From NCBI GenBank assembly GCA_026770585.1, contig MU646423.1:430283-450282 (forward strand): a DNA stretch of 20,000 nucleotides, given 5' to 3'. A program made the position numbers and the translations under genes. Numbering within the stretch: position 1 is the stretch's first letter; each line of letters opens with the position of its first letter. This document shows positions 1 to 7,323 of this stretch, piece by piece. The notes beneath the pieces are model-generated. The model was given only the letters and a program-made list of their open reading frames with translations, made no database searches and was not told the DNA's origin. This stretch comes from Baffinella frigidus. Its lineage: Eukaryota > Cryptophyceae > Cryptomonadales > Baffinellaceae.

Positions 1-112
1 GGGTTTGGGGTTTGGGGTTTGGGGTTTGGGGTTTGGGGTTTGGGTTGTGGGTTGTGGGTTGTGGGTTCTGGGTTGTGGGGTGTGGGGATTGTGGTTTGGG
101 CTTCAGGGTTAA
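1..112 (+). repeat. TTTGGGG-type degenerate telomere-like array
   Basis: About 16 copies of gggtttg/gggttgt units. It is degenerate and lies inside the gene (intron after E32), so it is interstitial, not a chromosome end. Confidence 0.85.
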
Positions 113-118
113 GGATAC

Positions 119-218
119 CCCAGCCACGTGTAGTTGGCAGTGTCGGTGAAGCCTTCCGTGAACACCCCGGGGGGCGCGTAGTTTGGAGGCGCTTTGTAGA
201 ACGATACGTCCACGCGCC
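119..218 (-). CDS. Exon E32: last exon in the window, possible start of another module
   Basis: Acceptor ctggaccag|GG, donor CTGGG|gtatcc, phase 1 to 2. It reads RVDVSFYKAPPNYAPPGVFT, then EGFTDTANYTWLG. It is clearly protein-like and embedded between TTTGGGG arrays. The SPF joint expected after a filamin C-half is absent; aromatic and Pro-rich text ending NYTW suggests a different module, perhaps PA14-like, but I cannot confirm that. Sequon NYT. Confidence 0.68.
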
Positions 219-533
219 CTGGTCCAGGGTTTGGGGTTTGAGGTTGATTATTTAGGTTTGAGTGTTTAGGGTTTAGGGTTCAGGGTTTATGGTGGAGGGT
301 TTGGGGTTCAGGGGGGGTTACGGTTTGAGGTTTATGGTTCATGATTTGTGGTTTAGGGTTCAGGATGTAGGGTTAGGGTTTAGGGTTTCGGGGTCGGGGT
401 GTACCGTATTCGTCGTACTGGCCGCACGGGCCGAGGCGTGTCGAGACGCATGACGGTTTCTGTCACATTTTTTGCCAGCACACGTCAGGGCACACAGTAA
501 ACCCCACACCTCAAACCCTAGGATCGAAACCAC
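219..533 (-). other. Intron E31-E32: TTTAGGG-like array
   Basis: 219-393 is a degenerate mixture of gggtttagg, gggttcagg and gggtttgg on the (+) strand. The remainder, 394-533, is mixed sequence with no exon I can support. Confidence 0.6.
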
Positions 534-573
534 CGTGGCGACCAAGTGCTTCCATCCGCAAAGGAATTTGGTA
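534..573 (-). CDS. Exon E31: 40-nt exon after filamin-type repeat G
   Basis: Acceptor gtctgccag|TAC, donor CCACG|gtggtt, phase 0 to 1, encoding YQIPLRMEALGRH plus one base. It is kept because its phases link E30 to E32 exactly and the joined text EYSLYQIPLRMEALGRHG is plausible. Two other frames are open across it, so the frame choice rests on the junctions. Confidence 0.55.
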
Positions 574-690
574 CTGGCAGACACGCCAGGGCACATAGGT
601 ATGCCGAAAGAAAGAATGATTGCAGGACAGACAGCGTCGCGCCTAGAGGCTGATTGCGAGCAACTCCAGGCTCGCAACCTTGCGCCACGA

Positions 691-762
691 GAAGAGAGAA
701 CGAGAGCGAGCAAGAGAGAAAGAGAGACAGCGAGAGAGAGAGCGAGATAGAGAGCGAGAAAG
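691..762 (+). repeat. (GA)n-rich tract
   Basis: Purine tract of gaga/gcga units. On the coding strand it is (CT)n, starting about 18 bases after the E30 donor. Confidence 0.85.
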
Positions 763-779
763 GATGTGAGGGGCAGCAC

Positions 780-836
780 CAGGCTGTACTCGGCCTCCGT
801 GGCGAAGGGGGCCATCGGGACGCAGTCGTGCAACAC
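780..836 (-). CDS. Exon E30: C-half of filamin-type repeat G
   Basis: Acceptor cgccacacag|GTG, donor AGCCTG|gtgctg, phase 0 both sides. It reads VLHDCVPMAPFATEAEYSL. With E29 it gives DGNNYRKVLHDCVP..., fitting 'DG.Y.V.Y.P....EYSL'. The usual AG before Y is replaced by EAE. The downstream intron begins with a long (CT) tract. Confidence 0.7.
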
Positions 837-1954
837 CTGTGTGGCGTTTGGGGGTTATTTGTCCTTTTTGGGGGGGAGTTTGAGTTTTGGGTTTGGGCGT
901 GAGTACCGTCGCCTTTACTCAGACAAAGCTGGCACAAGGGTCAAATCTTAAACCCTGCACCCTACACTCTAACCCCCTTGAACCCGGAACTCGAAACAAG
1001 GCACAGGGGAGTGAGCTGCAAACGAAAGAGTGGGGTCAGGGGGCGGCACCCCCCCGCGCGCGTTGTACGCAACTTCGTTGTTGAGTGCCGGCAGTGCTAT
1101 CGCCTCCTGGTTTGCGGATTGGGGTTTAGGTTTTAGGATTCAGGGTTTAGGGTTTAGGGTGTGATGACGCTCTGGTTTTCCTCGTGGGGTACAGAGCCTC
1201 TTGAGACGTTTTATGCATACATGTCAGAACGATCCCCCGCGTCTCTTCTTGCACTGAACCGGAGCTTGCGGCGTGCTGTGTGATCAATCAAACGACGGGT
1301 CCCCATTTCGTTGGCCTGCACGTGGCACTGATGACAGAGAGGATGATGCGGAAGAGGAGGGTACCTCGGGACCATCGACGACAGTACCGGACGCGGGCCT
1401 GCACGTGCGATCAACATTCAGAGACCTCTCGTGTTTTTTTTGGGGGGGGGTGCCGATGCACCACACAACTCGCGTGTGTCTGCGTGTTTCGAGGATTCGT
1501 CAATCATGCCATGGGGCGAATCCGGCAATCATGCACAACCTTACCATGATGAAACCAGGAAAAAAAATCTAGTCTAGCCAGAGTCCTTGAAACCGGACGC
1601 GGGATGAGGACCTCGTGTTGGCCCATCTGGACCAGACGCTCCCGCAACTATCCCCCGCAGAACAGCCTTCGTCCGGGAACACCTGCACGTCGCATTCCTC
1701 TTCACACACACACTCCATCAAACATTAGGTTTCATGCCCGATCCTTCTACCAACAACATGGAATTGATGGGTTGGGATTGATGCATCAATCCCAACCCCA
1801 ACCCAATTTAATTTCGGAACAAAACAGATTATGTCCCGCTATCTTAGGCTTCCGACGCCAAAGATAAGGTTGTACATGCTATTTTAGGTAAACAATGCTA
1901 TCTTACGCCTTTTTATGCAGACAGATTCTGGCATTTTCCGAGATGAAATTGAAC
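837..1954 (-). other. Intron E29-E30 (1118 nt)
   Basis: It holds a short CCCTAA-like stretch at 950-990, a TTTAGGG-like array at 1115-1162, a 10-base G run near 1441 and the palindrome at 1769-1798. Several overlapping open frames at 1211-1570 were not accepted as exons. Confidence 0.6.
1769..1798. repeat. 30-bp perfect palindrome
   Basis: gggttgggattgatg is followed at once by its exact reverse complement, with no spacer. It contains ATGCAT at the centre and could form a cruciform or an RNA hairpin. Confidence 0.9.
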
Positions 1955-2057
1955 CTTGCGGTAGTTGTTGCCGTCGCTGCCGCCGTTGTTGACGTTGGCG
2001 TTCCAGGTGTGGCAGTAGGGTCCCTCGTCGTTGTCGAACACCCGCCGGTTCCCGAAC
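1955..2057 (-). CDS. Exon E29: end of the N-half of filamin-type repeat G
   Basis: Acceptor ttttgcag|G. It reads FGNRRVFDNDEGPYCHTW, then NVNNGGSDGNNYRK; with E28 this gives RDKFGNRR, the expected 'RD.FGN.R'. Donor CGCAAG|gttcaa, phase 0. The end (SDGNNYRK) enters the next 'DG.Y.V' core, completed by E30. It is rich in Asn and Gly between FDNDEG and GGSDGNN. Confidence 0.85.
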
Positions 2058-2242
2058 CTGCAAAACCAGATCGGATCGTTGACTACACACGACTGACATT
2101 GAAAAATCCGACAGAGGAAGAGCAAGCGGCGGAGAGGAAGGGAGAGGGGGAAGGGGGACGTGGGGAATGACAAGGGGGGTTAAAAGGAGATTGCTAACGG
2201 TGGGAGAATGATGGGGGGGTACAAGGAGGAGGGGGGGGCTAC

Positions 2243-2301
2243 TTATCGCGAAGTTCGACGGCGAAGGTGCAGATCAACCCCGCACCGCACGACGTCAGAC
2301 C
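2243..2301 (-). CDS. Exon E28: N-half of filamin-type repeat G
   Basis: Acceptor gtgacag|GGT after a T-rich stretch; donor GATAA|gtagcc. It reads GLTSCGAGLICTFAVELRD and splits Lys in phase 2 after RD. This is the N-half 'GL....AG..CTF.V.LRD'. The two cysteines are seven residues apart. Confidence 0.85.
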
Positions 2302-2620
2302 CTGTCACCAAAAAATATATTGTTATGATTAATTATTAATTATTATTACCACGGCCCGCTGATTTTACATCTGGTTTTCGTCAGAGGAGGTTTTGGTGGG
2401 TGGGTTGTTATTTTCACTCAGGCAACAACGTGAGCAATTACCTTTCCCAAGTTTCTCAGATGGGTTTTTATTTTTGTGGAAATCGAACAAAGTGGGCCGT
2501 CGCGTGTCCCGATGTGGTTCACGTGGGCGAGAGTCTGGAGTGGGCGTTCTGAACAGGTCAAACACATGCAGTTTTGACACGTGTGAGATGGCTACATAAT
2601 CTGATCTGGGTTGGACGCAC
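2302..2620 (-). other. Intron E27-E28 (319 nt)
   Basis: It includes an AT-rich patch at 2312-2350 (repeated taattatt) that gives the T-rich region before the E28 acceptor. Nothing else recognised. Confidence 0.55.
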
Positions 2621-2687
2621 CTGGCCGAAGGCCGTGGACGACTTGAGGTCGACCTTGTCTGGCCGCACCGATATCATGAACGGCGAT
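2621..2687 (-). CDS. Exon E27: SPF-type joint between filamin-type repeats F and G
   Basis: Acceptor ggtgtgcag|A completes Arg. It reads SPFMISVRPDKVDLKSSTA, then FGQ, a textbook filamin joint (SPF.I.V.P.K.D...S.A.G). Donor GGCCAG|gtgcgt, phase 0. A diverged copy of its 5' part (gatatcatgaa) lies about 34 bp upstream in the preceding intron. Confidence 0.9.
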
Positions 2688-2797
2688 CTGCACACCCACA
2701 CACCGATATCATGAATGGAGAGGACGCACGGATCTCTATCGGCGAGAGGGAGGGATGGTATTCTAGTCAACTCGGTGTTGATTTTTTCGGGGTTGAG

Positions 2798-2832
2798 TTG
2801 GGGGGTTAAGGGTTTAGGGTTCAGGGTTGGGA
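2798..2832 (+). repeat. Short TTTAGGG-like array
   Basis: gggggttaagggtttagggttcagggt-type units sit six bases from the E26 donor, in the intron. Confidence 0.75.
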
Positions 2833-2838
2833 GGGTAC

Positions 2839-2900
2839 CGGTCGAGGTGCATGAGTTCAGCAGCCTCGTTCTTGAGCCTGATATTCAGCGGAAACGTCCC
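2839..2900 (-). CDS. Exon E26: last strands of filamin-type repeat F
   Basis: Acceptor gtcggcag|GGG. It reads GTFPLNIRLKNEAAELMHLD plus two bases of Arg, following E25 as 'TTA-G.F.L.I'. Donor CGACCG|gtaccc, phase 2, the same donor hexamer as E10. The insert NEAAELMHL lengthens the strand pair compared with E5 and E21. Confidence 0.83.
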
Positions 2901-3142
2901 CTGCCGACGCCGACACTTTTCAGTGTGAAGGTGTGGCGTGGTGTCTGTCAAAACAACTCTCTCTCTGTGATTTTCCATGCCGACGAATTCACTCGTGAGT
3001 GGTGTGACACTTGTCCATGTGTTGTCACGTCAATGTTTGTCACTGTCAATGAATCACTTGTCGTCGACGCCGCTTGTCTGTGTGCACCAAGTTGTGGCGA
3101 CCAGGCGTGTCATCTCTCTCTCTCTCGCTGATCATGACTCAC

Positions 3143-3235
3143 CGCAGTAGTGATGCTGTAGTCGACGCGGTAATTCGCATCTCCAAAATCGTGGAACGCG
3201 TACGACAGGAAGTGCGCCGGCCAGTAGTTTGTTTG
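3143..3235 (-). CDS. Exon E25: C-half of filamin-type repeat F
   Basis: Acceptor ggatgcag|CAA, donor ACTGCG|gtgagt (near-consensus), phase 0 both sides. It reads QTNYWPAHFLSYAFHDFG, then DANYRVDYSITTA, the core 'DFGD..Y.V.YSITTAG', with the glycine supplied by E26. Confidence 0.87.
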
Positions 3236-3601
3236 CTGCATCCCCCATCAAGCGTCAGGTTTCGACGCTCTTACAAAAGAGTCAGTTGTCGAGGCTCAAT
3301 GCAAGCATTTCCCACCATCCACCAGTCCCAGCTTGCCAAGACAGTTTTTTCACGTGCTTGCCAAGACAGTTTTTTTACAAGAGAGTCACTTCACAAGACA
3401 GTCGCTTCACAAAACAGTCGCTTCACAAAACAGTCGCGTCACGGCGCAAGCAAGAAGCCTCTGCAGAATAAGACGAGAGAACACACCTCAAAGCGAATGC
3501 CAGTATCGAAGTAGCGGACGCGCATTGGGACACACAAGACAGTTGTTTCACAAGGCAGTGGCAAGCAAAAACTTCCCTTGCAATAAGGCGGGAGGACACA
3601 C
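3236..3601 (-). other. Intron E24-E25 with 16-bp minisatellite
   Basis: 3334-3443 is a tandem array built on acagtcgcttcacaaa (two nearly exact units plus several diverged ones). 3430-3530 and 3545-3645 are copies of one ~115-bp unit that includes the E24 donor. Confidence 0.8.
3487..3529 (-). pseudogene. Copied 3' end of exon E24 with donor
   Basis: 43 bases match 3602-3644 with one difference, including the CTCAAA/donor boundary, and similarity extends on both sides at an offset of 115 bp. It encodes PMRVRYFDTGIRFE in the same orientation. It lacks the front of the exon and a convincing own acceptor. Confidence 0.85.
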
Positions 3602-3701
3602 CTCAAAACGAATGCCAGTATCGAAGTAGCGGACGCGCATTGGATCGAGAGAGATGCGGAATAGTGTCTCGGGGAGTGACCGCCAGATGTAGTTGTCGAA
3701 C
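3602..3701 (-). CDS. Exon E24: end of the N-half of filamin-type repeat F
   Basis: Acceptor gtgtgcag|G completes Met. It reads FDNYIWRSLPETLFRISL, then DPMRVRYFDTGIRFE, matching 'RD.FDN......F.ISL'. Donor TTTGAG|gtgtgt, phase 0. The last 43 bases, including the donor, are repeated with one change 115 bp downstream, at 3487-3529 inside the next intron; splicing to that second donor would add a partly duplicated stretch. Confidence 0.84.
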
Positions 3702-4010
3702 CTGCACACCCCCACATCCACAACCCGAAATCAGGAATGAGTATTTGCCGTGTTTAGGCATCCCTGATGGGGAATCAGTATGCATTACACATCAGTATCA
3801 CGGGACCCGTGCTGATTTCGGAGAGCGGTCGACTCCCAGGGTTGGGGCGCACGTAGATGAGGGCATACAACACAGCAAGGGGCGAGGCGGGCGCAACGCC
3901 AGGAAGGAAAGGAGGGGAAGGAACGGAGGGTCGCTGCCGCACACAGCAAATGGGGGGAAGACGCGACAAGAGCTCTTGTCGAAAGAAAATCAAGGGATCG
4001 AGTGCCGCAC
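3702..4010 (-). other. Intron E23-E24 (309 nt)
   Basis: Mixed sequence; a 170-codon (+)-strand open frame covers it but crosses exons and shows no family features. Nothing else seen. Confidence 0.5.
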
Positions 4011-4078
4011 ATGTCGCGGAGAGCAATATCGAAGAACACGAATTTGCCAGAGACGATCGCTCCTTTGTAGTCCGACGC
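4011..4078 (-). CDS. Exon E23: N-half of filamin-type repeat F
   Basis: It reads ASDYKGAIVSGKFVFFDIAL, then RD and two bases of Met; the N-half strand '..G..SG.F.F.IALRD'. The acceptor cacggag|GCG lacks a pyrimidine tract but keeps phase 0; an alternative AG 12 nt further in would not. The donor GACAT|gtgcgg leaves phase 2 right after RD, the same point as in E10 and E28. Confidence 0.79.
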
Positions 4079-4085
4079 CTCCGTG

Positions 4086-4144
4086 TTTGGGTTCTGGTTG
4101 CGGTGCGAGGGTCAACTTGGGTGCTGGTTGCGGAGTGAGGGTAC
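4086..4144 (+). repeat. 30-bp tandem duplication next to exon E23
   Basis: tttgggttctggttgcgg... is repeated once at an offset of 30 bases, with few changes, just upstream (gene sense) of the E23 acceptor. Confidence 0.8.
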
Positions 4145-4300
4145 ACGAGTGAGAACACAGTATACTCCAGCCAAATGTCAGGCGCGGCAAACACTGGCGA
4201 CACAGCCATAGAAAAGAATGCAATGCAGCTGTGGCAGGATTTGGATTGTGTCACACATTTTTCGAGAAAGTGCTGTTACTGTTTCTGGGTTGGGAAAGAC

Positions 4301-4384
4301 CTTGTTCTTGGAAGCGCCAGTGCCGTTGATAACACAGGACTTGGGGTGGAACTTCTGCGGCGACACGATGAACTCGTAGGGCGC
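4301..4384 (-). CDS. Exon E22: SPF-type joint between filamin-type repeats E and F
   Basis: Acceptor ctgtttcag|GCG, donor AACAAG|gctttc-type start gtcttt, phase 0 both sides, 28 codons. It reads APYEFIVSPQKFHPKSCV, then INGTGASKNK, matching 'SPF.F.V.P....P.SC...G.G'. Sequon NGT. Confidence 0.86.
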
Positions 4385-4915
4385 CTGAAACAGTTGAAGA
4401 CCCTGCCAGAAGCAACGAAAACCGTTGTCAGACATGAAACTGTGTCAGATACGAGACAGCAATGAAAATCGTTGTCAGACACGAGACTGTGCTGGTCCTT
4501 GCAAAGCCTTAACGCCCAGATGTATCATGCATCCTTACTTGCGAAGTTGGGATCTCCAGAACTGCGCCCAACTTGGCAAGACATCTAAATTCGGAGCATG
4601 GTGCACACACCGTGCGCTTTAACGTGTCATTTCAATCTCACAACACCGCGTCTTAGCAGCCCTGTCAAACCCTGAACATGTATACTGTATGTCAAACCCT
4701 GAACATGTATACTGTATACGGCCTACCCAAGTCAACGCCTCATGCTGAACGGCCCTGGGAAATAATGGCGAGATCATCACAGATGAAAGCAAGGACGGTC
4801 GTCCTTGCTTTGCGAGACGAGAAGTGGCAAGGGGGTGCATCCGACACTTCTCTCCCTTCTTTCGTCGAAACGTGATAGGGGGAGGGTTGAATTTGGTGGT
4901 AGAGGGAGGGGGCAC
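4385..4915 (-). other. Intron E21-E22 (531 nt) with three small repeats
   Basis: It holds a 28-bp repeat at 4417-4444 and 4464-4491 (gaaaatcgttgtcagacacg-type), an exact 27-bp tandem duplication at 4664-4717, and a 9-bp-stem hairpin at 4789-4808 (gcaaggacg/cgtccttgc). Confidence 0.8.
4664..4717 (+). repeat. Exact 27-bp tandem duplication
   Basis: gtcaaaccctgaacatgtat plus seven bases occurs twice head to tail without mismatch, so it is probably recent. Confidence 0.92.
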
Positions 4916-5014
4916 CTGGTGAGCGACAGAGAGAGAGTAGAGGCCCGCCCGCGTGATGTTGTAGAATACTGAGTACGTCCCATCGTCGTGATCCATCGAT
5001 GAAAAGTTGCCAAC
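4916..5014 (-). CDS. Exon E21: C-terminal half of filamin-type repeat E
   Basis: Acceptor gtgggcag|GTT, donor CACCAG|gtgccc, phase 0 both sides. It reads VGNFSSMDHDDGTYSVFYN, then ITRAGLYSLSVAHQ. This is the clearest filamin core in the window: DDGTYSV.Y..TRAGLYSLSV. Sequons NFS and NIT. Confidence 0.92.
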
Positions 5015-5500
5015 CTGCCCACAACTCGCTTTACAAAACACCACTTTCTCTTTCCAAGCAGCGGAGCATGACACATCGTAAAACAGTCGTTGACACGTCT
5101 GTTGTTTTTCCTGGTACAAAGCCTGCCCTTATCAGTTGTCCCGTGAGAATGGTCAACTGTTCTGGGACTTTGGTCCGTGCATGCGTTGCGTCTTAGCCAC
5201 ACCACACCCTCTGAAACCAGGCTGGTGCATACCTGCAGGTCCTACAACCCATCCCAAGTCACGTCGTGTCATCGACTGGCAAGCCCCGGTTTGAACAGGG
5301 GGTAACTCCTGGTAACAATCCGGCAACACCAGCCGATGAAAATCATCAATGTGGAGGGCGAGTGGGAGGATCGACTGGGGGTGAAGGGAGACGGGTCCGT
5401 TTCTTAAGGCCCATAAACATATGCATCACTCAACTCAAGGCCCACCTACCTGTGACCTGCATCGAGAGTAATAAAGAAGAAGAAGGAGGCGGGGCAGGAC
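5015..5500 (-). other. Intron E20-E21 (486 nt)
   Basis: It begins, in gene sense, with one copy of a dispersed repeat (5397-5490). The remainder is mixed sequence with a short pyrimidine tract. Confidence 0.55.
5397..5490 (+). repeat. Dispersed repeat, copy 1
   Basis: It matches 16559-16655: shared blocks include atcactcaactcaaggc, cctacct, atcgagag and aaagaagaagaa in the same order, with small indels. Family unknown. Confidence 0.72.
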
Positions 5501-5674
5501 CCTGGTAGCCTGGGAGGGATCCGTGGGAGAGGAGGCGACGCCTTGCGACGTCCTCGACGAGGTGTTGCCGCGCGTGTCCGCCTGCACCATCACCATTTGA
5601 CCATCAACGGCTGAAATGTGTGGCACGCCCCGTCTCACACACAATTGATCGCAAATTCCGGGGTTGTACAGGTA
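5501..5674 (-). CDS. Exon E20: N-terminal half of filamin-type repeat E (longest exon)
   Basis: Acceptor tactgcag|TAC. It reads YLYNPGICDQLCVRRGV, then DGQMVMVQADTRGNTSS, a good filamin N-half ('Y.PG......GV...G..F.V.A.D.RGN'). The donor used is ACCAGG|gtcctg (phase 0, 58 codons); it shares gtcctgc with E16. A GC donor 9 nt earlier (CCCAG|gctacc) would also keep the frame. CDQLC could form a short disulphide loop. Sequon NTS. Confidence 0.79.
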
Positions 5675-5894
5675 CTGCAGTACATATAATTGAGCAGGGT
5701 CCAACGTAGTCCGCTGTGTGGCGGGAGCTCTGCAGCCCGTCAATCTAACGTCAATGTCAAGTGAGTAGGGGGAGGGGGGGGGGGGGGGGGGTACAAGCTC
5801 TTGCACGAAGCCTTCGATGGCATGCCGGGGCCCTGTCGCGTCCGAGTATGCCTGGAAGTATAATTGCCCTGCCGGACACCCCCGCCATGCCCGT

Positions 5895-6052
5895 TCAGAG
5901 TGACTCTTCGGGGTACGATTTGGAGTGACTCTTAGAAGTGACTCTTCGGGGTGACGATTCAGCGCGACTCTTCAGAGTGACGATCCAGCGTGACGCTTGG
6001 AGTGACGTTTCAGAGTGACGATTCGGCGTGACGATTCAGAGTGAAGTTCGAT
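5895..6052 (+). repeat. Degenerate minisatellite, agtgacgattc units
   Basis: About ten units of 13-18 bases built on gagtgac[gt][ac]ttc(g/a). Copies differ at several positions, so the array is old. Confidence 0.8.
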
Positions 6053-6437
6053 AGAGTCTCGCGACTGTCAACGTTCTGTACCGGGTCGGGGACTCGTCCG
6101 CGCAGCCTTTGTACACACAACCCCTTTGATTAGTCAACAGTCCCGGGAATCTCGAATTTCAGAGAGATCCCCGCAGCACTTCCTGGTGTGGCGTTTCGGC
6201 TGGCCCGACAGGGTACGTGACTTGTGTAAAGTCACTCCAACTAGTCCTAGACGGGCATGTATGGTAAATTAGAAATTGGAATCAAAATCTAGATTTGAGG
6301 GACGAGGCAAGGGAGGGGAAGACCTATGGAATTTGTCTCGCGGGAGTAGTAGAGCTCCTGGAGACTGTTGCTCTTGATTGTGGGGTTGGTGGGCAGGCTT
6401 TCGATGAACATGTACACCTGCGGAGCACGGACGATCC

Positions 6438-6524
6438 TTAGCGAAAGGGAGATAGAGAAAAAAAGAGGAGAGAGGGAGGGAGAGAGAGGGAGAGAGCGAT
6501 ATATATGTAGAGAGAGAAAGACCG

Positions 6525-6573
<49 letters not shown>

Positions 6574-6650
6574 AAGAGCGACAGCGAGAGAAAGAGAGAA
6601 AAAGAGAGAGCACGATAGACCGACAGAGAGAGACAGCGAGCGAGATACGT
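6438..6650 (+). repeat. (GA)n tract, 210 bases
   Basis: Almost pure purine on the (+) strand with rare tata and cgat breaks. It is the source of long Ser-Leu and Arg-Glu open frames that are not genes. Confidence 0.9.
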
Positions 6651-6966
6651 GAGCAAACGACGGGAGTGAACAGCCCTCAGCATGGCGTCCAAAAAAAACT
6701 CTAGCTCTGCCTCATTTGGGTTGACCGACTTTTCTCATGTCGACAAGCTGCGTTTGCGTTTCAGTGAACTGTGGAGCGAAAATAAAAACGGGCTCGCCAA
6801 ATTGGTCGGACCTAATAGTCTGAGACAAAACTAGACTCCTTGTATTTGAGCTAATGCTTTTGCAACTGTGCCCCAAACGTCACACGCCAGACACCAAACC
6901 CCGAACAGGGAACCGGCAACGCCAAACGGCACACCCCGAATAGGGAAAGGGCTTTCCGCGCGAGAC

Positions 6967-7047
6967 CTCAGAATCGATGACGAGGCCTTTCCACGACTCG
7001 CGCAGCGGATTCAGGTTCGCCCTGATCAGCCCATACGGCCCCACGAA
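6967..7047 (-). CDS. Exon E19: SPF-type joint between filamin-type repeats D and E
   Basis: The acceptor is a C12 tract plus gcag; the donor is TCTGAG|gtctcg; phase 0 both sides, 27 codons. It reads FVGPYGLIRANLNPLRESW, then KGLVIDSE, equivalent to 'I.GSPF.V.V.P....S.V'. The proline of SPF is kept (GPYG) and the serine is changed to glycine-proline order. Confidence 0.78.
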
Positions 7048-7120
7048 CTGCGGGGGGGGGGGGTTGATCAGCGACAAAGAAGGCTCCCCGCAGGGGCCGC
7101 CGGAGGCTCTTGCCCACCAC

Positions 7121-7161
7121 CGTGAGGCCTATCACGACCAAGGGCTCATAACCTGGGTCGT
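7121..7161 (-). CDS. Exon E18: C-half of filamin-type repeat D
   Basis: Acceptor ttgcttcag|AC, donor CTCACG|gtggtg. With the base carried from E17 it reads DDPGYEPLVVIGLT and leaves phase 0. It is followed by the shortest intron seen here (73 nt, 7048-7120), which contains a run of 12 C on the coding strand. Reading through that intron would shift the frame, which supports splicing. Confidence 0.7.
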
Positions 7162-7283
7162 CTGAAGCAAAATGCCTCCTTCAAGTAACGTGACTCCCAC
7201 TTCATCAAATTTGAGGGTGGACATTTGATGAACGAAATGCGGGGGGGTGGGGGTGATGAGGAGGTCGTCCGAAGTGGCGGTAC

Positions 7284-7323
7284 CGAGATCGTTTCCAACG
7301 CTCGATTTGTACCAGGGCGTTCC
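7284..7323 (-). CDS. Exon E17: 40-nt exon before the core of filamin-type repeat D
   Basis: It encodes GTPWYKSSVGNDL plus one base of Asp, with acceptor gttcaag|GGA (poor pyrimidine tract) and donor CTCG|gtaccg, phase 0 to phase 1. Joined to E18 it gives VGNDLDDPGYEPLVV, the 'V.D.DDG.Y....' core of a filamin C-half. The phase match and the motif formed across the junction are the support. Confidence 0.67.

Larger units (their letters stand above)
5675..6966 (-). other. Intron E19-E20 (1292 nt)
   Basis: From low to high coordinates it holds a G18 run (5774-5791), a degenerate minisatellite (5895-6052), a long (GA)n tract (6438-6650) and mixed sequence with gccaaac/ccgaac runs near 6870-6950. 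No exon recognised. Confidence 0.6.

Noticed and set aside
1-400. Chromosome end (true telomere)
   Set aside because: Units are degenerate and interrupted by an exon (119-218); similar arrays recur throughout the introns.
1211-1570. Several overlapping open frames on both strands
   Set aside because: Mutually overlapping, no splice sites that fit E29-E30, whose own junction is in phase.
3334-3443. CRISPR-like direct repeats
   Set aside because: Units are adjacent without unique spacers and lie in a eukaryotic intron; it is a minisatellite.
3640-4152. 170-codon plus-strand open frame
   Set aside because: It is the antisense shadow of E23 and E24 and has no motif of its own.
6269-6692. Ser-Leu-rich and Arg-Glu-rich open frames
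   Set aside because: Translations of the (GA)n/(CT)n tract in all frames. The same holds for the GA tracts near 9.2, 12.0, 13.1 and 18.8 kb.
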